In this document: piece after piece, positions 55,501 through 63,634 of the stretch | Numbering within the stretch: the first letter of the stretch is position 1 | Layout of the letters: each line of letters starts with the position of its first letter | NCBI RefSeq assembly: GCF_008107725.1 | Contig: NZ_VIRN01000064.1 | Location: 930,001-994,000, forward strand | DNA from: Marinobacter sp. BW6 | GTDB taxonomy: Bacteria; Pseudomonadota; Gammaproteobacteria; Pseudomonadales; Oleiphilaceae | Direction: 5' to 3' | Length of the DNA stretch: 64,000 nt | The notes under the pieces: generated by a model | What the model saw: only the letters and a program-made list of their open reading frames with translations | Database searches by the model: none | Told to the model about the DNA's origin: nothing | Translations under genes and position numbers: made by a program

Positions 55501-56028
55501 ATGAACGCAGCCAAATTTTTGGTCGTTGCCACATCCATGTCCATGTCAGCAGCGGCTTTTGGAGCCGGTGCCCACAGTGGTGGACACGGGGGCGGCAGCG
55601 GGGAGCCGGGCAAGGCCTCCGAAGTCAGCCGAACCATCAACGTCGAAATGCACGATAACTATTACGAGCCTGAATCTATCGAGGTCAATCCGGGTGAAAC
55701 AGTTCGTTTTGTCGTCGTAAACAAGGGCAACCTGGTTCACGAATTCAATATCGGCACTCCCGACATGCATGAGGCCCATCAGGAAGAAATGATGATGATG
55801 GTTGAACATGGCGTTATTCAGGGAGGCACGCTCAATCACGACATGATGGAAATGGATATGGGCGACGGCCACTCCATGAAACACGACGATCCCAACAGCG
55901 TTCTTCTCGAGCCGGGCAAGAGCAAAGAGATCGTCTGGAAGTTCTCCGAGCAAGGCAACATCGAATTTGCCTGCAATGTTCCGGGGCATTACCAGGCCGG
56001 TATGTACGGGGACGTGAACTTCAACTGA
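55501..56028 (+). CDS. Periplasmic cupredoxin-like copper protein
   Basis: A 175-residue secreted protein (signal cut near AFG/AGA). After a glycine/histidine stretch it has one cupredoxin domain. The type-1 copper ligands are His in NLVHEFN and Cys-His-Met in EFACNVPGHYQAGMYG. A Met/His-rich insert (EEMMMMVEHG...MMEMDMGDGHSMKHD) could bind extra copper. The layout is that of CopI/plastocyanin-like copper-tolerance proteins. The start at 55501 gives the signal peptide; the frame opens at 55411. copA follows 37 bases later. Confidence 0.82.
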   Translation: MNAAKFLVVATSMSMSAAAFGAGAHSGGHGGGSGEPGKASEVSRTINVEMHDNYYEPESIEVNPGETVRFVVVNKGNLVHEFNIGTPDMHEAHQEEMMMMVEHGVIQGGTLNHDMMEMDMGDGHSMKHDDPNSVLLEPGKSKEIVWKFSEQGNIEFACNVPGHYQAGMYGDVNFN

Positions 56029-56065
56029 TCCTTCCAGACAACGACGTAGTCGAGAGTAGTCAACC

Positions 56066-57751
56066 ATGAAGAAATCCTTTCTGGCAGGCCTTGCGGCCCT
56101 GCTGATGCCGGCGTTCGGCCTGGCCGGTGAATACAACCTGACAGTGGATCGGGTCCAGATTGATACCGGCGATTTTGTCAAAGAGGGTATTGGTTATAAC
56201 GGGGAATCCCCGGGGCCGGTTCTGCGCTTCAAGCAGGGCGAAGAGGTGACGATCAATGTCACCAACAATCTTGATGAAATGACCTCCATCCATTGGCATG
56301 GACTCATTCTGCCGTATCAGCAGGACGGCGTGCCCGGTATCAGTTTTCCGGGTATCCAGGCGGGGGAAACCTTCACCTACCGTTTCCCTATCCAGCAGGC
56401 CGGCACCTACTGGTTTCACAGTCATTCAGGTTTCCAGGAACCGGACGGTGCTTACGGTGCCATTGCTATCGAACCGGAGGGGCGTGAGCCGTTCCGCTAT
56501 GATCGCGAGTACGTGGTTCAGCTAACCGACAAGCATCCTCATTCCGGCGACCGTATTATGCGTAACCTGAAAATGATGCCTGACTACTACAACCGCCAAC
56601 AGCAGACCGTGGGAGAGTTTTTCTCTGATGCTTCTGAGCACGGTTTCATGAATACGCTGAAGGACCGTATGGCCTGGGGCGACATGCGTATGATGAAGGC
56701 GGATGTGGAGGACTTGCAGGGGTTTACTGCTCTGATCAACGGGAAAGGCCCGGATCAGAACTGGACGGGCATCTTTGAGCCCGGAGAGAGAATCCGGCTG
56801 CGCTTTATCAACTCGTCGGCAATGACCTACTTTGATATCCGTATCCCCGGTTTGAACATGACCGTAGTGCAGGCCGACGGCAACAATGTTCAGCCCGTTA
56901 ATGTGGACGAATTCCGCATCGGCGTTGCGGAAACCTATGATGTCATCGTCCGTCCCCGGGATGAGCAGGCGTACACCATCTTTGCCGAGTCCATGGGCCG
57001 TTCCGGGTTCGCCAGGGCGACACTGGCTCCAGAAGAGGGTATGGAGGGCGTGGTCCCCGAATTGCGGGAGCCCGCACGGTTGACCATGGCCGATATGGCC
57101 GGCATGCACGGCATGGATCACTCAGCCATGGAAAGTAAGGAACAGTCAGATATGGCCGGAATGGATCATTCAAGCATGGCGGGCATGGATCACAGTGGCA
57201 TGCTGATGTCCGGGAACGGAGCCAGCGATCCTTTCTATGCTGAAGGCAGTGGTATCGTTCCGATGGCCGCAAATGGAGGTAAATTCCTCTCCTACGCGGA
57301 TCTCAGAGCGCAGAATCCGCTGTACGAGGACCGTGAGCCGACCCGTGAGATCGAGCTGAAGCTCACCGGCAACATGGAGCGCTATACCTGGAGCATCAAT
57401 GGCGTGAAATACGAGGACGCCGATCCAATCCGTCTTCAGTATGGAGAGCGAGTCCGCTTCAAGTTTGTGAACGAAACCATGATGACCCACCCCATGCACC
57501 TGCACGGTATGTGGTCCATTCTGGATGTGGGTGCCGATCAGTGGAACCCCATCAAGCACACCATCAGTGTTCAGCCTGGCACCACGGTCTATATGGAAAC
57601 CGAGGTGGACGAGCCCGGGCAGTGGGCCTTCCACTGTCACCTGTCCTATCACGCGGCCGCTGGTATGTTCCGGAAGGTTATAGTTGAGGGTGGTCCCGAC
57701 TCGACGCAGGCCAAGACCGATGCTGTCGCTGGCAACGGAGGTGAGGCATGA
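56066..57751 (+). CDS. copA: Multicopper oxidase CopA
   Basis: A 561-residue periplasmic multicopper oxidase of the CopA/PcoA type, which oxidises Cu(I) and protects the periplasm. The four copper-binding boxes are HWHG, HSHSG, HPMHLHG and FHCHLSYHAAAGMF. A Met/His-rich insert with MDHS repeats (about residues 350-375) is a CopA trait. Unlike PcoA and P. syringae CopA, the N-terminus (MKKSFLAGLAALLMP) has no twin arginine and looks Sec-type. It overlaps copB by 4 bases. Confidence 0.93.
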   Translation: MKKSFLAGLAALLMPAFGLAGEYNLTVDRVQIDTGDFVKEGIGYNGESPGPVLRFKQGEEVTINVTNNLDEMTSIHWHGLILPYQQDGVPGISFPGIQAGETFTYRFPIQQAGTYWFHSHSGFQEPDGAYGAIAIEPEGREPFRYDREYVVQLTDKHPHSGDRIMRNLKMMPDYYNRQQQTVGEFFSDASEHGFMNTLKDRMAWGDMRMMKADVEDLQGFTALINGKGPDQNWTGIFEPGERIRLRFINSSAMTYFDIRIPGLNMTVVQADGNNVQPVNVDEFRIGVAETYDVIVRPRDEQAYTIFAESMGRSGFARATLAPEEGMEGVVPELREPARLTMADMAGMHGMDHSAMESKEQSDMAGMDHSSMAGMDHSGMLMSGNGASDPFYAEGSGIVPMAANGGKFLSYADLRAQNPLYEDREPTREIELKLTGNMERYTWSINGVKYEDADPIRLQYGERVRFKFVNETMMTHPMHLHGMWSILDVGADQWNPIKHTISVQPGTTVYMETEVDEPGQWAFHCHLSYHAAAGMFRKVIVEGGPDSTQAKTDAVAGNGGEA

Positions 57752-58494
57752 GCCGCGTTCGATTTATGACTCTGGGGCTCTTGAGTTCACTGCTGTTGCC
57801 GACCACGGTAACCGCTCAGGAAATGATGGAGGACACCACCGCCCGGAAGCAGGCCCTGACAACCTGGGGCGTCCAGTTCGAAGAGTTCGAGTATCGTTAC
57901 AGTGACGACGATGAGGAGCTTGGAGTCTGGAACGCCGATATTTTCTACGGCACCGACGAACTGAGATTTCGCTGGCTGACCAAGGGTGAGTATGAAATCG
58001 AAGAACAGGCATACGAGAGTCTGGAAAACCAGCTCGTTGCACAGACTCCCATCTCCAAGTTCTTTGATGCCAAGGCAGGCGTTCGGTTCGACACGCCTGA
58101 AGGCCCGGACCGCACCTATGCGGTTCTTGGGCTTACCGGCCTGGCACCGCAGTGGTTTGAAGTGGATGCTAGCCTGTACGTCAGTGACGAGGGCGATACC
58201 TCTGCCGAGTTCGATGCTGAGTATGAGCTGCTGCTGACCAACCATCTGATTCTCTCGGCGGCGCTGGATGCGACCGTGGCATTCAGTGAGGACCGGGAGA
58301 TTGGCCTGGGCAAAGGGCTGAGCTCTACCGAAACGGGCCTCAGATTGAGTTACGATCTGATTGACCGGGCTTTCTCGCCCTACGTGGGTGTGGTGCATGA
58401 ACGGAAATACGGCGATACCGCAGATCTGGCGGAAGCCGAGGGTGGAAGCACGGAAGACTGGTTTGCGGTGGTTGGTGCGCGAATCGCCTTCTGA
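57748..58494 (+). CDS. copB: Outer-membrane copper resistance protein CopB
   Basis: A 248-residue outer-membrane protein with a signal peptide (cut near VTA) and alternating beta strands ending in Phe. The marker segment WNADIFYGTDELRFRWLTKGEYE and the C-terminal SPYVGVVHERKYGDTADLA stretch are characteristic of CopB/PcoB. It lacks the long Met/His-rich N-terminal region of some CopB proteins. It is the last gene of the cupredoxin-copA-copB operon and is followed by a hairpin terminator. Confidence 0.92.
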   Translation: MSRVRFMTLGLLSSLLLPTTVTAQEMMEDTTARKQALTTWGVQFEEFEYRYSDDDEELGVWNADIFYGTDELRFRWLTKGEYEIEEQAYESLENQLVAQTPISKFFDAKAGVRFDTPEGPDRTYAVLGLTGLAPQWFEVDASLYVSDEGDTSAEFDAEYELLLTNHLILSAALDATVAFSEDREIGLGKGLSSTETGLRLSYDLIDRAFSPYVGVVHERKYGDTADLAEAEGGSTEDWFAVVGARIAF

Positions 58495-58506
58495 TCCCGC
58501 TCTTCT

Positions 58507-58535
58507 GCGGGTCGGGGATTCCCCGGCCCGCTTTC
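58507..58535 (+). terminator. Terminator after copB
   Basis: GCGGG-T-CGGGG (58507-58517) pairs with CCCCG-G-CCCGC (58521-58531), a strong GC-rich hairpin with one internal mismatch, followed by a short TTT. Confidence 0.7.
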
Positions 58536-58689
58536 ATCGCGTTTTCCGAGTGGCCGGCAGAAAGACGGGGGGAACGGAATAACTGAGTACCAACATACTT
58601 CTTATCATGGTGATCATGTCCGAAAGGGACCCGGCCAGCAGACTGTCACGGATCCGGACCAATGAATGTTTGCTTCTCAGGAGGTAACT

Positions 58690-59076
58690 ATGTCGTACAC
58701 GATGAACCGTCTCATTCAAAATGTTGATTTTGAGGAGGTAGACCGGAGAGCGCGGCAGGCCTTGGGTGACCATGGCTTCGGCGTGTTGACCGAGATCGAC
58801 GTCAAAACCACCATGAAGAAAAAACTCGACAAGGACATGACTGCCTATCGGATTCTTGGGGCCTGCAATCCTGGAATGGCTTGGGAAGCGATTGGACTGG
58901 AACCTCGCGTCGGAGCCATGCTGCCGTGCAACGTGATTCTCAGGGAGGTTCCTGACGGTGTGGAGGTCAGCGCCATTGACCCTGTGGCATCCATGACAGC
59001 CATTGATAATGACGAACTCAAGCAGGTTGCCGGGAAAGTCAGAGATATGCTGTCTGAGGTGGTCGAGGCGCTCTGA
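58690..59076 (+). CDS. DUF302 family protein
   Basis: A 128-residue protein consisting of one DUF302 domain, with FGVLTEIDVKTTMKKKL, ILGACNPGMAWEAI and MLPCNVILREVPDGVEVSAIDP. Two conserved cysteines lie near residues 57 and 78. The family has no proven function and often sits near metal or sulfur genes. AGGAGG precedes the ATG at 58690; the frame opens at 58666. It has its own upstream space after the copB terminator. Confidence 0.85.
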   Translation: MSYTMNRLIQNVDFEEVDRRARQALGDHGFGVLTEIDVKTTMKKKLDKDMTAYRILGACNPGMAWEAIGLEPRVGAMLPCNVILREVPDGVEVSAIDPVASMTAIDNDELKQVAGKVRDMLSEVVEAL

Positions 59077-59201
59077 CCGAGCGCCACCGGCTTCTCTGTC
59101 TCTGCTAGATTCGTAGTTTGGAAGAGTGAAAAAATCACCTGAGTATGGAGTGGTCGTGCAGGCATGAAGCTGACGAATGGTTCAGCCCCATGCCTGGTAG
59201 A

Positions 59202-59897
59202 TCACAGTATTTTCTTTAATTGCCCATATTCACCGCCGGTACGAAGCACCAGAGTAATGTCGTTGTCATTGCGATTACGGAAGAACCAGCCGTGGTCGCC
59301 GGTGAAGGCGGCTTCAAGCTCACCTTCATCCTGCGGTACTCCCCGCCCTTTCTCGTAGGAAATGGATTGGCCGCTTCCGTTGCCGTGGGTGTCGTAGTTG
59401 ATAGGGCCGCCTTCAGACGCCCAGGAGTATCGGGCCACAGCACCTTCTTCCATGGTGAGTTTGAATTCGGTTCCCTCGCCCGGCGTCAGAACCATGCGTA
59501 TTTCATCCTGCCATTGCGGTTCGACAGCTTCTGGTTCAGCCGCGGGCTCTGGTTCCGCGGCTGTGACCTCCGCTTCGGGCTCAGAGACCGATTCCTCTGA
59601 AGGCTCGGCCATGACAGGCTCCGCGACTTCCTGAGGCTCTTGTGCGGTCGACGATTGAACGGCAACCATCTCGGCCTCCGCGTCGTCGGCGGCTTCCTCG
59701 GCCAGCTGTTCCTTGATTTCACCCATTTCGGTCAAACCCAGCAGTCGACCGGCTCCGGTCGGATCGAGCGCGTACTCCGCGGGCATCACAACGGTAACCA
59801 GCAGCACCAGCGCAACTATGGCCGCAACAATGGTTGATCGAATCAGTTTCGCGGTACTTGGCAGTTCTTCTCGATTAGGTATGTCTGTGTTGTACAT
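59202..59897 (-). CDS. Transmembrane anchor protein next to HupE
   Basis: A 231-residue protein with one N-terminal membrane segment (about 19-42), a long Glu/Pro/Ala-rich linker (about 60-130) and a C-terminal beta-rich domain (about 130-231) with HGNGSGQSISYEKGRG and HGWFFRNRNDNDITLVL. Proteins of this layout often follow HupE/UreJ-type genes in metal-resistance islands, but no activity is known. It starts 15 bases after the HupE-like gene ends. Confidence 0.7.
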   Translation of the reverse strand: MYNTDIPNREELPSTAKLIRSTIVAAIVALVLLVTVVMPAEYALDPTGAGRLLGLTEMGEIKEQLAEEAADDAEAEMVAVQSSTAQEPQEVAEPVMAEPSEESVSEPEAEVTAAEPEPAAEPEAVEPQWQDEIRMVLTPGEGTEFKLTMEEGAVARYSWASEGGPINYDTHGNGSGQSISYEKGRGVPQDEGELEAAFTGDHGWFFRNRNDNDITLVLRTGGEYGQLKKIL

Positions 59898-59912
59898 AAA
59901 GGTTCTCCAGAA

Positions 59913-60650
59913 TCAGGCGACGAAATAACCGGTAAGCTGGTAGCCGAATAGCAGGAAGCCTGCACTCATCATGGCCACATTCGCGGTGTAGGCGTGGCGG
60001 AAAAAGCCGTCGGTTTTGCGCCAGAAATTGATGGCAATCAGGATCATGGCCAGGGCAATGAGCTGTCCGATTTCCACGCCGACATTGAAAGCGAGAAGGT
60101 TCGGAATCAGCCCATCGGGAGAGATGTCGTACTCAAGGATCTTGGTGGACAACCCAAAGCCATGGAAAAAACCGAAGATGAGCGTGGCGGCTTTTGTGTT
60201 GGGCTGAAAGCCAAACCAGCGCTGATAGGCTCCGATGTTGTCCAGTGCCTTGTACACGATCGACAGGCCGATAATCGCATCGATGATGTAGCTATTGATG
60301 CCGACGTTGAAGTACACGCCCAGCAGCATCGTGCTGGAATGCCCCAGGGCAAACAGGCTCACGTAGATAGCGATGTGCTGCATGCGGTACAGGAAGAAAA
60401 TGACCCCCAGCAGAAACAGCAGGTGGTCGTAACCGGTGACCATGTGTTTGGCACCGAGGTAGGTAAAAGCAATCAGGTTTATGCCGGTAATCTCCTGAAT
60501 GTATCCCTTGTCGCCCTGGGCGACGGCATGGGCTAACGCATCAGCGCTGAGACCGAGCAGGCCCAGTGTCAGGAATATCCAGAAAAAGCGGGTCCTTCCA
60601 GCAGTAACACACAACCATTGGCGAGGTTTGCCAGGCAAAGTTGACAGCAT
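59913..60650 (-). CDS. HupE/UreJ-family membrane protein
   Basis: A 245-residue protein with a signal-like first segment and about seven membrane segments. It has the HupE/UreJ type-2 motifs GYDHLLFLLGVIFFL, LGHSSTMLLG, FFHGFGLSTKILE and FNVGVEIGQL. HupE proteins are linked to nickel or other metal uptake; the substrate of this branch is not known. The histidines and aspartate of the motifs would form a metal path. It probably shares a transcript with the anchor gene. Confidence 0.82.
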   Translation of the reverse strand: MLSTLPGKPRQWLCVTAGRTRFFWIFLTLGLLGLSADALAHAVAQGDKGYIQEITGINLIAFTYLGAKHMVTGYDHLLFLLGVIFFLYRMQHIAIYVSLFALGHSSTMLLGVYFNVGINSYIIDAIIGLSIVYKALDNIGAYQRWFGFQPNTKAATLIFGFFHGFGLSTKILEYDISPDGLIPNLLAFNVGVEIGQLIALAMILIAINFWRKTDGFFRHAYTANVAMMSAGFLLFGYQLTGYFVA

Positions 60651-60710
60651 AGTAACTCCGTAGAATGGGTTTTCGTTCAGCTGCTAAGGCAGCATTGCTC
60701 AGACAATCGT

Positions 60711-61073
60711 TTAGAGCTTCGGCGGGCGGTCGAGCCGGTAACGAAAACTGCGGGGATTCTCTCCAGCAAAGGGAACAGGGCGCCGGAGTGAAGGTGTCAA
60801 GTTGGAGAATATCGGCATTTTCAACCGGTCTGCAGACTCGTGGGAGTGGTTGCCAGAGTCATGATGAGAGTGGCGGTCTTGATGATCTTGCACGCTATGG
60901 TTGTGGTGATCATGACTGTGGGCGTGATCGCCTTCGTGCAGGATGTTGGCTTTAGTCAGCTCCGGTACTCCATGGGATAACGTTTCTCCCATGACGGAGA
61001 ATGTCAGGCCGATGAGAGCAATCAGCATGACAATAATCGGCATTCTTTTTTTTAGGTTAATGGCCGTAATCAT
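60711..61073 (-). CDS. Histidine-rich exported protein
   Basis: A 120-residue protein with one N-terminal hydrophobic segment (about 11-28) and a central histidine cluster (HEGDHAHSHDHHNHSVQDHQ and onward, about 46-80) that should bind transition metals. I do not recognise a named family. It lies 60 bases upstream of the HupE-like gene on the same strand. A metal buffer or delivery role is inferred. The start codon is uncertain (a Met at residue 11 is also possible). Confidence 0.65.
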   Translation of the reverse strand: MITAINLKKRMPIIVMLIALIGLTFSVMGETLSHGVPELTKANILHEGDHAHSHDHHNHSVQDHQDRHSHHDSGNHSHESADRLKMPIFSNLTPSLRRPVPFAGENPRSFRYRLDRPPKL

Positions 61074-61274
61074 AAGAACCAGCTTCTGAACTCAAGCTCC
61101 GTGCGTGCGTTAATCCTCAACGGGGCGATGCAATGGTTGGTGACGAGACAATACCATTCCCTGCCAGTTTTTCAGGAATTAAAACAATGAAATGTGATCG
61201 CTCCCAAACGTTTGCAGTTCAAGTGGATGACCCAGATCAATCTGTATGCTCTTAACCGCTCTTGATGGACACTT

Positions 61275-61290
61275 TTCAGTTTCAATTCAG
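61275..61290 (+). promoter_or_regulatory. Direct repeat TTCAG-N6-TTCAG before the Met-rich gene
   Basis: TTCAG at 61275-61279 and 61286-61290, again with an 11-base period, lies 57-72 bases before the ATG of the Met-rich protein. It is the third copy of the motif found twice at 55.35-55.40 kb. The remaining 61074-61274 stretch shows nothing I can name. Confidence 0.6.
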
Positions 61291-61346
61291 TTTCATGGTC
61301 TTTACTCATGGTGATGCACATTGTTGCAGCTAATAAGGAGGATCTC

Positions 61347-61874
61347 ATGAACAGATTAAGTCGTTTCGTTGCCTGTTCCGTGTTCGTTGCATTGCCTGCT
61401 TTTACTCTTGCTCAGGGCAACTCGGGGCAAATGCCTCGCGGCGGCATGATGAATCAGGAACAAGTGCAGCAGATGAATGAAAATATGGCTCGCATGCAGG
61501 CCATGATGCAGGAAATGCGGAACGCCAACTCCAACGCTGAACGCCAGAGACTGCGCGAGCAACACATGGAGTACATGCAGGAGCACATGCAGATGATGCG
61601 TGGCGGCATGATGGGGCCCGGGATGATGGGCCAGGGCATGATGGGCAATGGTCAGGGAATGATGGGTAGTGGCCAGGGCATGATGAACAACCAGGGCATG
61701 ATGAACAATCAAGGCCAGGGTAAAAAGCAGTCTGGCAATGCCCAGGGCAACCGTTCTGGTGGTCCGGGGATGGACAACGAGCAGCGTCTGGAGATGATGG
61801 AAAACCGCATGAACCAGATGCAGCTGATGATGGAACAGATGCTTGAGCACCAGCGGCAGATGTACCAAAACTGA
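61347..61874 (+). CDS. Methionine-rich periplasmic protein
   Basis: A 175-residue exported protein (signal cut near TLA, residue 23). It has a helical Met/Gln-rich part (about 35-90), a central run of GMMG/GQGMM repeats (about 91-130) and a second Met-rich helix (about 145-173). Methionine clusters of this type bind Cu(I) or Ag(I). I know no named family for the whole protein. AAGGAGG lies before the ATG at 61347; the frame opens at 61308. The TTCAG repeat upstream links it to the copper two-component system. Confidence 0.75.
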   Translation: MNRLSRFVACSVFVALPAFTLAQGNSGQMPRGGMMNQEQVQQMNENMARMQAMMQEMRNANSNAERQRLREQHMEYMQEHMQMMRGGMMGPGMMGQGMMGNGQGMMGSGQGMMNNQGMMNNQGQGKKQSGNAQGNRSGGPGMDNEQRLEMMENRMNQMQLMMEQMLEHQRQMYQN

Positions 61875-61888
61875 TGTTCTGATACCGG

Positions 61889-63406
61889 CTAGTCAAACAG
61901 GGATAGTTGATCTGATTGGCTCTTCGAGGGCAGGTCGGGTCGTTTCTGCACGGGGCCTTTGCGGCTCCCATGACGCTGCAGCACCCGATCTGTCTCTGCC
62001 CGGCTGACGCTCTGTTTTCTGAAGTCGCCTACCGCCTTGCGAGCCACGCGGGCTGCCTGCTCGTGGTCACAGACAGGTGCGATATAGGTGTTGCCACCGT
62101 ATCGTTCCTTCTGCGCCGGCGTCATTAACCAGGGCGTGTGTATCATTTCGCTGGGCACGCCGGCCAGCTCGGGAATCCAGCGCCGAATGAACTCGCCATC
62201 CGGGTCCAGTTTCTGGCTCTGCAACACCGGGTTGTAGATTCGCAGGGCGTTGATCCCGGTCAGGCCGGATTGCATCTGGGTCTGGGAGTAGTGAATGCCC
62301 GGTTCGAAATCGGTAAACATCCGGGCAAGATGAAGGGCGGGATCGCGCCAGTGTAGCCATAGTTGATAGCTGGCAATTGCCATCAGCATGGCCCGCATCC
62401 GGAAGTTGATCCAGCCCGAATGATTAAGCGCACGCATGCTGGCGTCCACCAGGGGCCAGCCGGTCTGACCTTCCTGCCAGCGTTGTAGCCTCTCGGAATC
62501 ATTTGGGCCGGTTTTCAGCGCCTCCATTTCCCGGTGCATGGCCCGGAACTCCAGCTCCGGCTCGTCCTCCAGTTTCTGAATGAAGTGGCAGTGCCAGTGC
62601 AACCGGGAACGGAAACTGGTCAGGCTTTTCTTTTTCCGGGGCAGGGTGTTGCGGTGATTGCCGGTCGTTTTCGCTTGCTGGTAGATCTCCCGGAGGCTGA
62701 CGGTGCCGTAGGCAATATGCGGACTCAGGCGCGAGCAGGCCCTGACCGCGGTGTTCGGGCTGGAAATGTTGTACTGGTAGCCGACGCAGCGGCGATCCAG
62801 GAAAGACGTGAGCAGCTTTTCGCCTCTCGCGCTGCCGCCGATCTGGCGGTCCGGGCACTCGTCAGATGCTCCGAAACCCTGACCTTTGTCGCCAGTGGAA
62901 ACGGCCCGAAGCGTGTCCGATTTCGGGATTGCAGTCGGAGCCTCCAGCACTGGTTGCCGCATCAACTCTGTCCAGGCCCTGTCCCAGACATCCCGGTCGC
63001 TCAGGCGACGAACCACACCGAACTGGTTCCATTCCCGGAATTCCACCTGGTTCTCCGAGCACCAGCCAATCACCGCCTTGTCACGCTCGAAGGTCCAGTG
63101 TCCGCCGGTTTCCTGATGGCAGAATATTCGGCTGATACCCTGGTGGGATAGAAGCTGCTTAAGCGCATCAATCACCGACCCTCGCATTACCAGAAGCTGG
63201 CTACCGGCTTTCCGTAACTGTTGGTCCAGATCTTCCATAGAATCCCGGATAAACGCCCATTGTCGACCGCTGGTGTCTGGCAGCTGCCAGTACTCGTCTT
63301 CGATGACATACAACGGTATGACGGGCTCTCCCAGATTGGCTGCCGCCACCAGGGGAGCGTGATCCCGGATGCGCAGATCGCGCTTGAACCAGACCACGGT
63401 TGTCAT
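61889..63406 (-). CDS. Deoxyribodipyrimidine photolyase/cryptochrome family protein
   Basis: A 505-residue photolyase-family flavoprotein with an N-terminal alpha/beta domain ([19 protein letters not shown]) and a C-terminal FAD domain. The FAD-domain motifs are [33 protein letters not shown] and [16 protein letters not shown]. It should repair UV dimers with blue light, but this subgroup also holds cryptochrome-like members. The ATG at 63406 overlaps the stop of a DUF2256 gene; the longer frame to 63475 reads through that gene in another frame. Confidence 0.85.
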   Translation of the reverse strand: MTTVVWFKRDLRIRDHAPLVAAANLGEPVIPLYVIEDEYWQLPDTSGRQWAFIRDSMEDLDQQLRKAGSQLLVMRGSVIDALKQLLSHQGISRIFCHQETGGHWTFERDKAVIGWCSENQVEFREWNQFGVVRRLSDRDVWDRAWTELMRQPVLEAPTAIPKSDTLRAVSTGDKGQGFGASDECPDRQIGGSARGEKLLTSFLDRRCVGYQYNISSPNTAVRACSRLSPHIAYGTVSLREIYQQAKTTGNHRNTLPRKKKSLTSFRSRLHWHCHFIQKLEDEPELEFRAMHREMEALKTGPNDSERLQRWQEGQTGWPLVDASMRALNHSGWINFRMRAMLMAIASYQLWLHWRDPALHLARMFTDFEPGIHYSQTQMQSGLTGINALRIYNPVLQSQKLDPDGEFIRRWIPELAGVPSEMIHTPWLMTPAQKERYGGNTYIAPVCDHEQAARVARKAVGDFRKQSVSRAETDRVLQRHGSRKGPVQKRPDLPSKSQSDQLSLFD

Positions 63407-63549
63407 ACCGGTGCGGTCCTCTCGCGCCGGCAACGTTCGCTGCAGTAGCGGACATTTTCCCAGTCTTTCGCCCATTTTTTGCGCCAGGCGAACGGCCGCT
63501 GGCAGATCGGGCAGGTTTTCTCCGGGAGATTGAGTTTTTTATGGGGCAC
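63403..63549 (-). CDS. DUF2256 small zinc-finger-like protein
   Basis: A 48-residue protein read from a GTG at 63549 to a TGA at 63403-63405. It contains [16 protein letters not shown] and [11 protein letters not shown], that is CxxC and CxxxC pairs typical of DUF2256. GGAAG lies six bases before the GTG. Its stop overlaps the photolyase ATG (ATGA). DUF2256 genes are often next to photolyase/cryptochrome genes; their role is unknown. Confidence 0.8.
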   Translation of the reverse strand: MPHKKLNLPEKTCPICQRPFAWRKKWAKDWENVRYCSERCRRERTAPV

Positions 63550-63634
63550 CAGGGTCTTCCAGTCGAACTTTAGGGCATTCTACGTCAGCGTTGCAGGGCA
63601 GGATCAACCCTGGGGTTGGCGTCAGGAAAGGGCG

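Noticed and set aside
57110..57205. Short tandem repeat in copA (MDHS units)
   Set aside because: It is explained as the Met/His-rich copper-binding insert usual in CopA rather than a DNA repeat of its own.
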